A stretch of 64,000 bases of DNA, taken from positions 1 through 64,000 of the forward strand of contig DDEN01000045.1 in NCBI GenBank assembly GCA_002336115.1. Direction: 5' to 3'. A program made the position numbers and the translations under genes. This stretch comes from Chitinophagaceae bacterium UBA1953 (GTDB lineage: Bacteria; Bacteroidota; Bacteroidia; Chitinophagales; Chitinophagaceae). How positions within the stretch are numbered: the first letter of the stretch is position 1; each line of letters begins with the position of its first letter. This document shows positions 17,002 to 25,673 of the stretch, piece after piece. Under the pieces are notes generated by a model, which did no database searches, was not told where the DNA came from, and was given only the letters and a program-made list of their open reading frames with translations.

Positions 17002-18969
17002 TTATTTAACAGGCGACAGAACCGCTGCAAAACCGCCGCCTGAAGCCATCTCCACATCAAATACATCTTTGGCAGATACATTCCTGCTTGTTAAAGTATA
17101 ATCTTCAGCCATTTTACCCGCATTGATTCCATCCTTCAGCAATTGCATACTGAATGTTCCTTCACTTAAAAAATCGAGTTTTATTGATTTTGAAACTGCT
17201 GTCCAGTTAGTAATGCCGCCAATATACCAAACATCACCATGCTTACGTGCAACAACTACAACATTACCTGCATCGGCATACAACACCTTTGTATCATCCC
17301 ATGTTGTTGGAAAAGCAGAAATAAACTTCGTGTATTCTGGTTCACGTAAATAATTAGATGGATTGTCGGCCAGCATCTGAAGCGGACTTTCAAATATTGC
17401 ATACAATGCAGCCTGGTGCGCCCGGGTACCCATGCTCATTGGCTGAGAAAATACAGGTCTGAAATTTCCTTTGGTAGCATTTCGCATTGCGCCTGGCGTA
17501 TAATCCATTGGCCCGGCCATCATTCTTGTAAACGGTAATACGGCATCATGTTCAGGAGTAATAGACGCTTCCCATTTATCATTTTCTAATCCGTGAACAC
17601 CTTCAAAGGAAATTACATTCGGATAAGTACGTTGCAACCCTGTTGGCTTATATGCTCCATGAAAATCAACCATCAGCTTTCGTTTTGCACAAGCTTCGGC
17701 TGTTCGTGTATAAAAGTTAACCATATACTGTTCGGCCCGTGCCATAAAATCAACCTTAATCCCTTTTACACCCCAGCTTTGATAAAGATCAAGTATCTCA
17801 TCCATCTTTTCATTTAACGGATTCCACAATACCCATAAAATAACAGCAACATTTTTTCCCTTTCCATAAGCAACCAGTTCGGGTACATTTATTTCCGGGT
17901 TTGGATGAAGTAAGTCAAGTGTAGTTTTTGTCCATCCTTCATCAAGCAGAATATATTCCAACCCATATTTTGCAGCAAAATCAATATAATATTTGTATGT
18001 ATTGTTATTGATTCCTGATTTAAAATTTACACCGAAAATGTTATTATCATTCCACCAGTCCCAGGCAACCTTGCCTGGTTTAATCCAGCCGGCATCGGCA
18101 AGTCTGGATGGTGTTGCAAGCTGATAAACCAATGTGTTTGTAAGCAATCCTGCATCATCATCATTAATCATCCACAAGCGCCAGGGATAAGCTCTTTGCC
18201 CTGTTGTAGCAGCAATATAATCCGCTTCCTTTTTAATGATTGTTGTTCGGTCGCCTTTCTGTTCCTGTTCCGTTATAGGATGAGGAAATACAGCATTAAC
18301 CGATCCCTGTTTTTGTACAAACAGGTTTGGATAGTCGAACAAATCAGATTCTGTAAAAACAATTTTTGAGCCATTCTGTGCAGTGAAAGGAACAGGTAAG
18401 CCCACGATTGTATCGCTGATATGATCGTAAGCAAATTCCCTGAAAGTATATTCATAATGCGATTGAAAAGGCATTTTCTTATGGCTGTATTCGTAAGGCC
18501 ACCAACTGTTTTTTCCGCCCGGAATAGTAAACTGAAGTTTTTCATTTTCAACTATAACAGCAGGAGTGGAAAACTTTGTAACAATGCGGTAAGCAAAACC
18601 ATTGTCGTATAAACGGAAAATTATGCTGTACTTGTTTTTAAACACAAGCTCCAGTTGATTGTACTGATCTTTGATTGTTTTAAACTTTACAGGCACATCG
18701 GGTGTAATGATATTATTGCCGGATGAGTTGATGACTTTTGCCACAACAGAATTCGCATTTAACCAGCCAATACCTGTAAGTTGCATAGAAATGTCGCTAA
18801 TGTTGAGCACTTCGGCCTGACGATTATAAAGTTGTACAGCAACTTTTCCATTACAACTGATTTTTATAACATTATTTCCGGAAGGGCTTTTTAATTCGTA
18901 TTCTTTTGCCGTTACATTCTGAACCAGCAAAAGTAAAACAGCAAGCTTAAATACAGCAACAGCTTTCAT
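17002..18969 (-). CDS. Glycoside hydrolase family 97, probable retaining alpha-galactosidase type
   Basis: The 655-residue exported enzyme (signal peptide to about residue 21) has an N-terminal beta-supersandwich, a catalytic TIM barrel (about 295-560) and a C-terminal beta domain. WDWWNDNN, LLDEGW and GIKVDFM identify GH97. Asp407 in GIKVDF is the candidate nucleophile and Glu456 the candidate acid/base. The inverting, SusB-like glucosidases have a Glu-containing motif where this protein has FHG (436-438), as I recall the family. This points to the retaining alpha-galactosidase branch; that sub-assignment is tentative. It lies near a GH53 galactanase gene, which fits galactose-rich substrates. 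Confidence 0.85.
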   Translation of the reverse strand: MKAVAVFKLAVLLLLVQNVTAKEYELKSPSGNNVIKISCNGKVAVQLYNRQAEVLNISDISMQLTGIGWLNANSVVAKVINSSGNNIITPDVPVKFKTIKDQYNQLELVFKNKYSIIFRLYDNGFAYRIVTKFSTPAVIVENEKLQFTIPGGKNSWWPYEYSHKKMPFQSHYEYTFREFAYDHISDTIVGLPVPFTAQNGSKIVFTESDLFDYPNLFVQKQGSVNAVFPHPITEQEQKGDRTTIIKKEADYIAATTGQRAYPWRLWMINDDDAGLLTNTLVYQLATPSRLADAGWIKPGKVAWDWWNDNNIFGVNFKSGINNNTYKYYIDFAAKYGLEYILLDEGWTKTTLDLLHPNPEINVPELVAYGKGKNVAVILWVLWNPLNEKMDEILDLYQSWGVKGIKVDFMARAEQYMVNFYTRTAEACAKRKLMVDFHGAYKPTGLQRTYPNVISFEGVHGLENDKWEASITPEHDAVLPFTRMMAGPMDYTPGAMRNATKGNFRPVFSQPMSMGTRAHQAALYAIFESPLQMLADNPSNYLREPEYTKFISAFPTTWDDTKVLYADAGNVVVVARKHGDVWYIGGITNWTAVSKSIKLDFLSEGTFSMQLLKDGINAGKMAEDYTLTSRNVSAKDVFDVEMASGGGFAAVLSPVK

Positions 18970-19076
18970 AACATGTTTTTTGAAAATAAACAGAGAGAAA
19001 TTTCAGAAAACACTAAAGGTATTGCCGCAAATGTTTGCAGCAAAATTTCAATTTCAACCAGAAACAGCCAGGAGGT

Positions 19077-19448
19077 TTATTTCTTTTTCTTCAATGCTGC
19101 TTTTTCAGCATCCTGTTTTACTCTGAACTTCGCAATTTTCTTAATTAATAACAGCGGCATTTTTTTATCAAGCGGAAACTGTATAGCCCCTTTTGAAAAC
19201 CTGTAAGCACCCAATTCATCTTTAAATGCTTCAATTCCTGAACCAGTCGGGTAAAACCCAATATGATTTTTGTTAGCTGCAAAGTAAACAAGTACTCCAT
19301 TTTGCCTGAATGCAGGCATTGAATAACTGATTATTTCGGTTGCTTCAGGAGCTGCATTTTTTATGGCCTTACGCACCTCCTGAAGCATGTTCTGTATCTG
19401 AACAGGAAACTGAGAAATATATTCATCAACCGTTGAAGCCTTCTTCAT
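19077..19448 (-). CDS. DUF1801 domain protein
   Basis: This 123-residue cytoplasmic protein is a single DUF1801 (YdhG-like) domain, recognised by STVDEYISQFP, PEATEIISYSMPAFRQNGVLVYFAA and HIGFYPTGSG. Some relatives are described as iron chaperones; the function here is unknown. The C-terminus is Lys-rich. ATG 19448 is preferred over a TTG at 19478, because other members begin just before the TVDEYI segment. Confidence 0.85.
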   Translation of the reverse strand: MKKASTVDEYISQFPVQIQNMLQEVRKAIKNAAPEATEIISYSMPAFRQNGVLVYFAANKNHIGFYPTGSGIEAFKDELGAYRFSKGAIQFPLDKKMPLLLIKKIAKFRVKQDAEKAALKKKK

Positions 19449-19534
19449 ATTAGATGGTTTTATGGCATTAGGCTCCAAAATACTTTATTTCTCCGGCTTT
19501 TTCTGCAACAAACCCGGCTTAGCTTTTGTTATAG

Positions 19535-19786
19535 ATGAATAAACTGAATGTTATGACCAGTAAATCTTCATTCGCAATAATCAGCGCATCTGTTTATCTG
19601 CTGTTTTATCTCATTTTCCTGCAAATCAATTTTCTTACCAATGCAGCCTCCATTCTTTTTGCATTTTCACCTGTTTTGCTTACATGGCTTACCATAACCG
19701 TTATAAAATACGGAACATACAAAGGAAAAGAATTAGGTAGAGACGAATGGGGTTACCAGGACTTTCCCGGCAAACATCCTTTGTAA
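19535..19786 (+). CDS. Small membrane protein of unknown function
   Basis: The 83-residue product has two predicted membrane segments (SFAIISASVYLLFYLIFLQI and ASILFAFSPVLLTWLTITVI) and a charged C-terminal tail (KGKELGRDEWGYQDFPGKHPL). I recognise no family beyond small Chitinophagaceae-type membrane proteins. It is convergent with the SulP gene, only 7 bases apart, with no room for a large terminator. Confidence 0.65.
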   Translation: MNKLNVMTSKSSFAIISASVYLLFYLIFLQINFLTNAASILFAFSPVLLTWLTITVIKYGTYKGKELGRDEWGYQDFPGKHPL

Positions 19787-19793
19787 AATAAAC

Positions 19794-21491
19794 TTAAATT
19801 ATACGGTTTTTTGACTGATGAATTTCTTCCAGCACTTTTGTACAACGTTCCAGAGCTTTCTCAAACGTATCGGTTACATTGGCCTTGCCAATGGCAAAAA
19901 GCAATCTTGCATCGTGCAGCTCTTTAAGTACCATTTCGCTGTTTACTTCAGACAAAATCACTTTAATTCCTCTTTGCTTTACTTCTTTAAATACTTCCTC
20001 TAAAGCATGCAAACCAGTCTGGTCAATCATTGGAACATAACGCATCCGAATAATCAGGACTTTCGGTTTCTTTTCAATTATCCTGATAGAATCGGTAAAT
20101 TTATGTGCTGCTCCAAAAAACAATGGGCCATTAATTTCAAACACTTCCACATCTTTTGGAATCTTTGAACTCATCAGCAACAATTCATCTTCATTGTCAT
20201 CATCTTCATTCATTTGCTCAGAAAGAATACTCACTTCACTCGACTGAATCATCTTTCTCATAAAAAGAAATGCTGCCAGTACCATTCCTATTTCAATTGC
20301 AACAGTAAGATCAATAAATACGGTGAGAAAGAAAGTGGTGAGCAGAATAATACTGTCGTTTCTCGGGCCTTTTAAAACCCCGATAAAATTTTCCCATTCA
20401 CTCATATTATAAGCTACAACAACAAGCACACCTGCCAGCGTTGGCATAGGAATATACGTAGCCCATTTGCCAAAGAACAACATAATAAATAACAGTGTAA
20501 CAGCATGAACCATCCCGGCGACAGGAGTTCGCCCTCCATTTTTTATATTGGTAACGGTGCGTGCAATGGCACCCGTGGCCGGTATTCCACCAAATACTGA
20601 TGAAAAGATATTTGCAACTCCCTGTGCAATCAGTTCCATGTTGTTGCGTGTTTTACTTCCAATCATTCCATCGGCAACAACACAGGACAACAATGATTCA
20701 ATACCGCCAAGCAAGGCAATTGTAAATGCAGGCTGAATTAATTTTCTGATCGTTGCAAAATCAATTTTTGGCACCACCGGGCCAGGCAAAGAAGATGGTA
20801 TTTCTCCAAACTTACTGCCAATTGTTTCAACCGGAAATTTGAAAAAATAAACAGCAACAGTTGTAAGAATAATAGCGATGAGTGATCCGGGAATTTTGTG
20901 TGTGATCTTTGGCCACAACATAATAATCAGCACTGTTGCAACAGCAATTCCAACAGCATACAGATTAACTGTTTGAATATTTTCTGCAAAACTTATCCAT
21001 TTATCTGTAAACTCAGCAGGCACAGCTCCCATCTTCAATCCAAGAAAATCTTTTACCTGCGATGAAAATATAATTAATGCAATACCACTTGTAAAACCAA
21101 CAATCAGCGGATGAGGAATAAATTTTATTACAGCACCAAGCCGTGCAAGTCCCATAAGAATGAGCATAACACCTGCAATAAATGTTGCAATGATTAATCC
21201 GCTGATGCCATATTGCTGAACAATACCATATACAATAACAATAAATGCGCCTGTTGGTCCGCCAATCTGCACACGGCTTCCGCCTAAAAAAGAAATCAGG
21301 AAACCGGCGATTACTGCAGTAAACAAACCTTTATCGGGCGAAACACCTGAAGCAATAGCAAATGCAATTGCAAGTGGAATAGCCACAATACCAACAATAA
21401 CACCCGACATGGCATCTCTTGCAAACTGCTGCCGGTTATAGGTTTTCAATGTGTGAAATAACTTTGGACGCAATACAGATGCTGTACTCAT
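19794..21491 (-). CDS. SulP-family inorganic anion transporter
   Basis: This 565-residue inner-membrane protein carries sulfate, bicarbonate or a related anion. It has about 12-14 membrane segments beginning GVIVGIVAIPLAIAFAIASGVSP, the GSRVQIGGPTGAFIVIV signature, and a cytoplasmic STAS domain (about 440-555) with LIIRMRYVPMIDQTGLHALEEV. The Asp/Thr/Glu pattern does not settle the ion. No carbonic anhydrase gene is adjacent. It appears to be a single-gene unit. Confidence 0.92.
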   Translation of the reverse strand: MSTASVLRPKLFHTLKTYNRQQFARDAMSGVIVGIVAIPLAIAFAIASGVSPDKGLFTAVIAGFLISFLGGSRVQIGGPTGAFIVIVYGIVQQYGISGLIIATFIAGVMLILMGLARLGAVIKFIPHPLIVGFTSGIALIIFSSQVKDFLGLKMGAVPAEFTDKWISFAENIQTVNLYAVGIAVATVLIIMLWPKITHKIPGSLIAIILTTVAVYFFKFPVETIGSKFGEIPSSLPGPVVPKIDFATIRKLIQPAFTIALLGGIESLLSCVVADGMIGSKTRNNMELIAQGVANIFSSVFGGIPATGAIARTVTNIKNGGRTPVAGMVHAVTLLFIMLFFGKWATYIPMPTLAGVLVVVAYNMSEWENFIGVLKGPRNDSIILLTTFFLTVFIDLTVAIEIGMVLAAFLFMRKMIQSSEVSILSEQMNEDDDNEDELLLMSSKIPKDVEVFEINGPLFFGAAHKFTDSIRIIEKKPKVLIIRMRYVPMIDQTGLHALEEVFKEVKQRGIKVILSEVNSEMVLKELHDARLLFAIGKANVTDTFEKALERCTKVLEEIHQSKNRII

Positions 21492-21677
21492 TTCATCAGT
21501 TCATTAGTAAGACAAAAAGTATGCGGAGATAGAGTATTACATGCAATCAGACTCCGGATTTCAACTCAGAGTAGTGAATGGATATATCTGTACATGAAAT
21601 AGCAGGATTCGCTGCACAATGATGCGCAAATTTACAATTATTCTTAAAGATTTGAAAGTGAAAATACCGATCAATTG

Positions 21678-22175
21678 TTATTGATCGCACAATTGAATCT
21701 CATCAGTTGTTTTTGTGCTGATGATAATTTTGTTGACAATCCCTTTTGTATTGTAATAAACAATCATTGTTCCGTAAGCCATCTGGTAGGCCTCCCAGTT
21801 AGCATCTTTAACTTTAGGATTGCCCAAAATTGCAAATAGAGCGTCTGATTTTGACCCCATAATGGCAGCATTGAATTTCCCTTTGAACTTTTCATCAATT
21901 ACAACATAATCTCTCTGTATAAAAAAAGCAAGTCCCTTTTCAGAATAATAAATTCCACCACCACATTTTGATTCATTTCCTTCCTTTTCAAAAGATGAAA
22001 AACAAGGCAATTTTACTTTAATTTGTTCAGGATCATCATTCGGCTTTGCCTGGTTAATCCATCCTTTAAAAATATCAACGGTTATTACACCACAATCAGC
22101 ATTTGCCTTTAACTGTGCCTGAAGATGGCTTACCATACTGAAGACAAATACCGCTGCAAGGAAAATATTTTTCAT
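21678..22175 (-). CDS. Secreted Cys-containing protein of unknown function
   Basis: This 165-residue protein has a signal peptide ending in HLQAQ. Four cysteines remain in the mature part (DCGV, LPCF, SKCGG and the C-terminal LCDQ), suggesting two disulfides in the periplasm or outside the cell. The remainder is a compact alpha/beta pattern with no family I recognise. It has about 100 bases between its start and the divergent ydcF-like gene. Confidence 0.65.
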   Translation of the reverse strand: MKNIFLAAVFVFSMVSHLQAQLKANADCGVITVDIFKGWINQAKPNDDPEQIKVKLPCFSSFEKEGNESKCGGGIYYSEKGLAFFIQRDYVVIDEKFKGKFNAAIMGSKSDALFAILGNPKVKDANWEAYQMAYGTMIVYYNTKGIVNKIIISTKTTDEIQLCDQ

Positions 22176-22276
22176 TTGAATTTGTTTTCTTTCAACTTAA
22201 TTGCAGCAAATTTCCTGCTAAAAATTCAACTTACAAACTCAACACAAAACTTTGTATAAATATTTATCTTCATGGC

Positions 22277-23038
22277 ATGTTTTTCGTCCTGTCAAAAGTT
22301 TTGAATTTTCTTATTTCGCCGTTTAACTGGCTGCTGGTTTTACTGCTTATCTGTTTTTTAAGAAAAGATCAGCAGAAAAAAAGAAGATGGATTATTTTCA
22401 CTACCTGCTGGTTTTTGTTCTTTTCAAACCCATACATCATTTATAAGCTGATGCTGAAATGGCAGGCTCCGCAAAAAACATTTGTAGCAGGCGAACAATA
22501 CCCTACCGGTATTTTACTGGCAGGTTTTGTTGGTTTTGAATTTAAAAGCAAGCAGGGCTTTTACGGTGCAGCAAGCGACAGGTTTATCCAGGCTGTGCGT
22601 TTGTACAAAACAGGACGCATCAAAAAAATCCTCATCACAGGTGGCAGTGGCAGTATTAAACGACAGGAATACAAAGAGGCTGATTTTGTAAAAGAACAAC
22701 TACAGGAAATGGGTATTCCGGTTACTGATATTCTCAGTGAAAATCAAAGCAGGAATACGTATGAAAATGCTATCTATTCAAAGAAGCTGCTTGATTCATT
22801 ACAGATAAAAGGACCGTACTTGTTGATTACATCAGCGATGCACATGAAACGTTCGCAACAAGTGTTTACCAAAGCCGGACTTGAAACAGTTGCTTATCCC
22901 TGTAATTATAATGTGATTAATAATCCGCAGGATTTTCCGGGAGTAATTATTCCTTCCACTTCCTCGTTTTACAATTGGGATATTTATTTAAAAGAAGTTG
23001 TTGGATTACTGGTGTATAAATTAACAGGCAAAGCTTAA
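22277..23038 (+). CDS. YdcF/SanA/ElyC-family (DUF218) membrane protein
   Basis: The 253-residue protein has two N-terminal membrane segments and a DUF218 Rossmann-like domain. Its motifs are GILLAGF, ASDRFIQAVRLYKTGRIKKILITGGSG, SRNTYENAIYSKKLL and LITSAMHMKRSQQVF. Members ElyC and SanA affect envelope integrity and peptidoglycan or carrier-lipid pools in other bacteria; the role here is inferred only at that level. It converges with the YigZ gene, 3 bases apart. Confidence 0.9.
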   Translation: MFFVLSKVLNFLISPFNWLLVLLLICFLRKDQQKKRRWIIFTTCWFLFFSNPYIIYKLMLKWQAPQKTFVAGEQYPTGILLAGFVGFEFKSKQGFYGAASDRFIQAVRLYKTGRIKKILITGGSGSIKRQEYKEADFVKEQLQEMGIPVTDILSENQSRNTYENAIYSKKLLDSLQIKGPYLLITSAMHMKRSQQVFTKAGLETVAYPCNYNVINNPQDFPGVIIPSTSSFYNWDIYLKEVVGLLVYKLTGKA

Positions 23039-23041
23039 TGC

Positions 23042-23647
23042 TCAGGAAGCTTTTCGTATTTCAACCATGTGCAGATCTTTAAACCTGTACAATACCTCTT
23101 CCAGCCTGCTTTTAGGAATGCCAGCATCAATATCGCAAAACAAAGTTGTTTCCTGTTTAAGAATGGAACAGTTGTATTGCTTCAGAATCATCATCACATC
23201 ATTCATGCGGGTATAATCAAAATGAAGTTTGTAAATTACCTCAACCTGCTTTTGAACAATGGGAGTTGTTTGCAACGCAAGAGCTGTGGCAGTTTTATAT
23301 GCGTTGATTAAACCGGGAACACCAAGTAATGTACCGCCAAAATAACGGACAACAATGACGAGTACATCGGTCAATTCTTTACTATCGATTTGCCCGAGAA
23401 TAGGTTTACCTGCACTACCTGAAGGTTCGCCATCATCACTTACACGAAAGGTATTACCATCCGTTCCAAGCCTGTAAGCAAAACAATGATGAACCGCTTT
23501 GTGATGTTCTTCCTTCAGCAATTTCAGTTTCTCTTTAAACTCCTCCACCGAAGATAACGGATAGGTGTAGGCCAGGAAACGGCTGCCCCTGTCTTTAAAC
23601 TCTGCCACTACCGGCTGTGAAATGGTATTATAAAATTCCTGGCTCAT
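23042..23647 (-). CDS. YigZ/IMPACT-family protein
   Basis: The 201-residue protein has the UPF0029 N-terminal domain with VAEFKDRGSRFLAYTYPLSS and HHKAVHHCFAYRLG, then VSDDGEPSGSAGKPILGQI and VVVRYFGGTLLGVPGLINAY, and a C-terminal DUF1949 domain. IMPACT relatives in eukaryotes regulate GCN2; bacterial function is not settled. Spacing of 13 bases to the upstream EamA gene suggests they share an mRNA. Confidence 0.92.
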   Translation of the reverse strand: MSQEFYNTISQPVVAEFKDRGSRFLAYTYPLSSVEEFKEKLKLLKEEHHKAVHHCFAYRLGTDGNTFRVSDDGEPSGSAGKPILGQIDSKELTDVLVIVVRYFGGTLLGVPGLINAYKTATALALQTTPIVQKQVEVIYKLHFDYTRMNDVMMILKQYNCSILKQETTLFCDIDAGIPKSRLEEVLYRFKDLHMVEIRKAS

Positions 23648-23660
23648 GTTATTGTTTCTG

Positions 23661-24542
23661 TTATCCGAATGCGATTAATGCAATGGCTGCTACTGAAAGT
23701 GCAATACCCAGCCAGTTTGTTTTGGTTAATTGTTCTTTGAATAAAATCCATGCAGCAACTGTACTGAACAGCACCACACCCATATTATTGATTGGAATAA
23801 TTGCCGAACTGTTGCCTGTATAATCTTTCAGCACACGCACCAAACACCAGATAGAAAAGTAATTGGGCACACCAATCATAAACCCGGCGACAATGGCTTT
23901 TGGTTCAAACTTCATCTTTCCACTTACTATCATAACAACCATTGCAATCAGCCCGAGTAATGCAGCAACGCTGAATGATGTAATAAGATAGGTGTCTTTA
24001 TTATGTTCATCAAGAAAACTGTTCTGCACATATTTAATCATTGTATCAAGCAAACCGCTGCCAAAGAAAATAACAACCGGAAGTAACAGCAGCAAAAGGT
24101 TTCTTTTACTTTCTGCTTCGTTGCCTGCATGAGGTGCAGGCCAGCAGGTGAATAATACAGCTGCAAGAGCAATGATAATACCAACAATTTTCAACCAGGT
24201 TGTTTGTTCATTGTACAGGTAAATGGAAAAAACAAACGGCACCACCAACGACAGTTTATTTGCAACCGATACAACAGCCACGCCCAGCTTTTGTGTTGTA
24301 AAACCAATGAGGTTGAATAAGGTGATAAACGTAAGTCCCATAATAAGCGACCATTTAAACCAGTCTTCATGCACGGATGAAGATGATACAGGAAATGATC
24401 CGTTTACAAATGAACCGGTGATTACACAAGCAACATAGTTAAACACAACAGATTGAAATGTATTAATACCAAACCGTTCAACAATCTTAAAAGAAAGTGT
24501 AAGCCAGGAAGTAAGAACAATAGAAAGAATTAAAAAAATCAC
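23661..24542 (-). CDS. EamA/DMT-family transporter
   Basis: This inner-membrane protein of 293 residues has about 10 membrane segments arranged as two EamA halves (first half ends near PFVFSIYLYNEQTTWLKIVGIIIALAAVLF; second ends ILFKEQLTKTNWLGIALSVAAIALIAFG). DMT exporters move small metabolites or amino acids; substrate unknown. The start is GTG 24542, 4 bases after the ribD stop, consistent with an operon ribD - EamA - yigZ. Confidence 0.88.
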   Translation of the reverse strand: MIFLILSIVLTSWLTLSFKIVERFGINTFQSVVFNYVACVITGSFVNGSFPVSSSSVHEDWFKWSLIMGLTFITLFNLIGFTTQKLGVAVVSVANKLSLVVPFVFSIYLYNEQTTWLKIVGIIIALAAVLFTCWPAPHAGNEAESKRNLLLLLLPVVIFFGSGLLDTMIKYVQNSFLDEHNKDTYLITSFSVAALLGLIAMVVMIVSGKMKFEPKAIVAGFMIGVPNYFSIWCLVRVLKDYTGNSSAIIPINNMGVVLFSTVAAWILFKEQLTKTNWLGIALSVAAIALIAFG

Positions 24543-24546
24543 AATA

Positions 24547-25626
24547 TCAGTTTTGGTTTTCGTAATAATAAATAGTGTCGGACAGTATCTGCTCTTTTTT
24601 CAAAAGCTGCTGGTTTTTCATCATTGGTGCCAATAGTCCTTCACCTGTTTGTAAATGTTCATTTTGAATAACTCTTGCTTCATCCCACAAACCCTTATCA
24701 ATAAAACTTTGAAGCAATGCTGCACCGCCTTCCACCAGCACACTTTGAATATTCAGTTTGTGCAATGCATTCATCATTTCATTAAGAAAATTTTCTTCAC
24801 TATTGATCTGATGATATTTCACATGACCGGCATCTTCATTTTTCAGCAAATTGAAAACGATGGTTGATGCGTCGTTGTTAAACAGTTTCAATGATTGCGG
24901 CAAACGTAATGCTTTATCCAATACCAAACGCACAGGTTGTTTTCCCCGCCAGTAACGGTTGGTGAGTTGCGGATCATCCAGCAAAGCTGTATTTGTTCCA
25001 ACAAGTATGGATGCTTCTTCACTGCGCCACTGGTGAACAAGTCGGTTGGAAAATTCATTGCTTATATATAAGCGTTGAGGTGCAGAGGTCAATGTCTCCC
25101 CTTTGGGGGGAGTAAGGGGGGCTGCAATTTTCCTATCAGCAGTTTGTGCCCATTTGAGAATAATGTACGGACGTTGTTGCTGATGAAATGTAAAAAAACG
25201 TTTATTCAGCTCAATACATTCTTCTTGCAGCACATTCACAACTGTTTCAACTCCTGCAGCATTCAGCTTTTCAATTCCTTTTCCATTTACTTCAGGAAAG
25301 GGGTCCCGGCAACCAATCACCACTTTGGGAATTTTCTTTTCAATAATAAGATTACTGCAAGGTGGAGTTTTGCCAAAATGCGCACATGGTTCCAGCGAAA
25401 CATACAAAGTTGAATAAGGAAACTTATCAGTGTATCCTTTTTGAATGGCTTCGTTTATGCAATTCACTTCTGCATGTGCCTCACCGTATTGCCTGTGCCA
25501 GCCTTCAGCAATAATTTCACCATTGTAAACAAGTACTGAACCCACCATTGGGTTAGGTGCAACAAAGCCCCTGCCATTTTGTGCAAGTTCAATACAACGG
25601 TGTATATATTGTTCATCTAAAGTCAT
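24547..25626 (-). CDS. ribD: Bifunctional riboflavin deaminase/reductase RibD
   Basis: RibD makes 5-amino-6-ribitylaminouracil phosphate in riboflavin synthesis. The N-terminal deaminase domain has zinc ligands in HAEVNC (His51, Glu53) and PCAHFGKTPPC (Cys81, Cys90). The C-terminal reductase begins YIILKWAQTAD and has WRSEEASILVGTNTALLDDPQLTNR and VLVEGGAALLQSFI. Residues about 169-183 (PLTPPKGETLTSAPQ) form an extra loop encoded by a GC-rich repeat (25078-25122). ATG 25626 is chosen because an exact TAnnTTTG element is 9 bases upstream. It is divergent from prmC. Confidence 0.93.
   Translation of the reverse strand: MTLDEQYIHRCIELAQNGRGFVAPNPMVGSVLVYNGEIIAEGWHRQYGEAHAEVNCINEAIQKGYTDKFPYSTLYVSLEPCAHFGKTPPCSNLIIEKKIPKVVIGCRDPFPEVNGKGIEKLNAAGVETVVNVLQEECIELNKRFFTFHQQQRPYIILKWAQTADRKIAAPLTPPKGETLTSAPQRLYISNEFSNRLVHQWRSEEASILVGTNTALLDDPQLTNRYWRGKQPVRLVLDKALRLPQSLKLFNNDASTIVFNLLKNEDAGHVKYHQINSEENFLNEMMNALHKLNIQSVLVEGGAALLQSFIDKGLWDEARVIQNEHLQTGEGLLAPMMKNQQLLKKEQILSDTIYYYENQN
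25078..25122. repeat. GC-rich CCCCTTTGGGGGG repeat inserted in frame in ribD
   Basis: The plus strand reads CTCCCCTTTGGGGGGAG and then TAAGGGGGG. It forms a short G/C palindrome unlike surrounding sequence. Encoded on the minus strand, it yields a PLTPPKGE peptide; similar peptides recur in unrelated Bacteroidetes proteins, as I recall. Confidence 0.65.
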
Positions 25627-25635
25627 GCGAGCCTG

Positions 25636-25643
25636 CAAAAATA
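25636..25643 (-). promoter_or_regulatory. Candidate -7 element of ribD
   Basis: Minus-strand TATTTTTG matches TAnnTTTG exactly, 9 bases before the ribD ATG. It is arranged back-to-back with the prmC element. Confidence 0.5.
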
Positions 25644-25661
25644 ACTGATTCGTAATTAACG

Positions 25662-25669
25662 TAATTTCG
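25662..25669 (+). promoter_or_regulatory. Candidate -7 element of prmC, adjacent to the start codon
   Basis: TAATTTCG is a seven-of-eight match to TAnnTTTG and ends 4 bases before the ATG at 25674, predicting a leaderless prmC mRNA. Confidence 0.4.
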
Positions 25670-25673
25670 AAGC

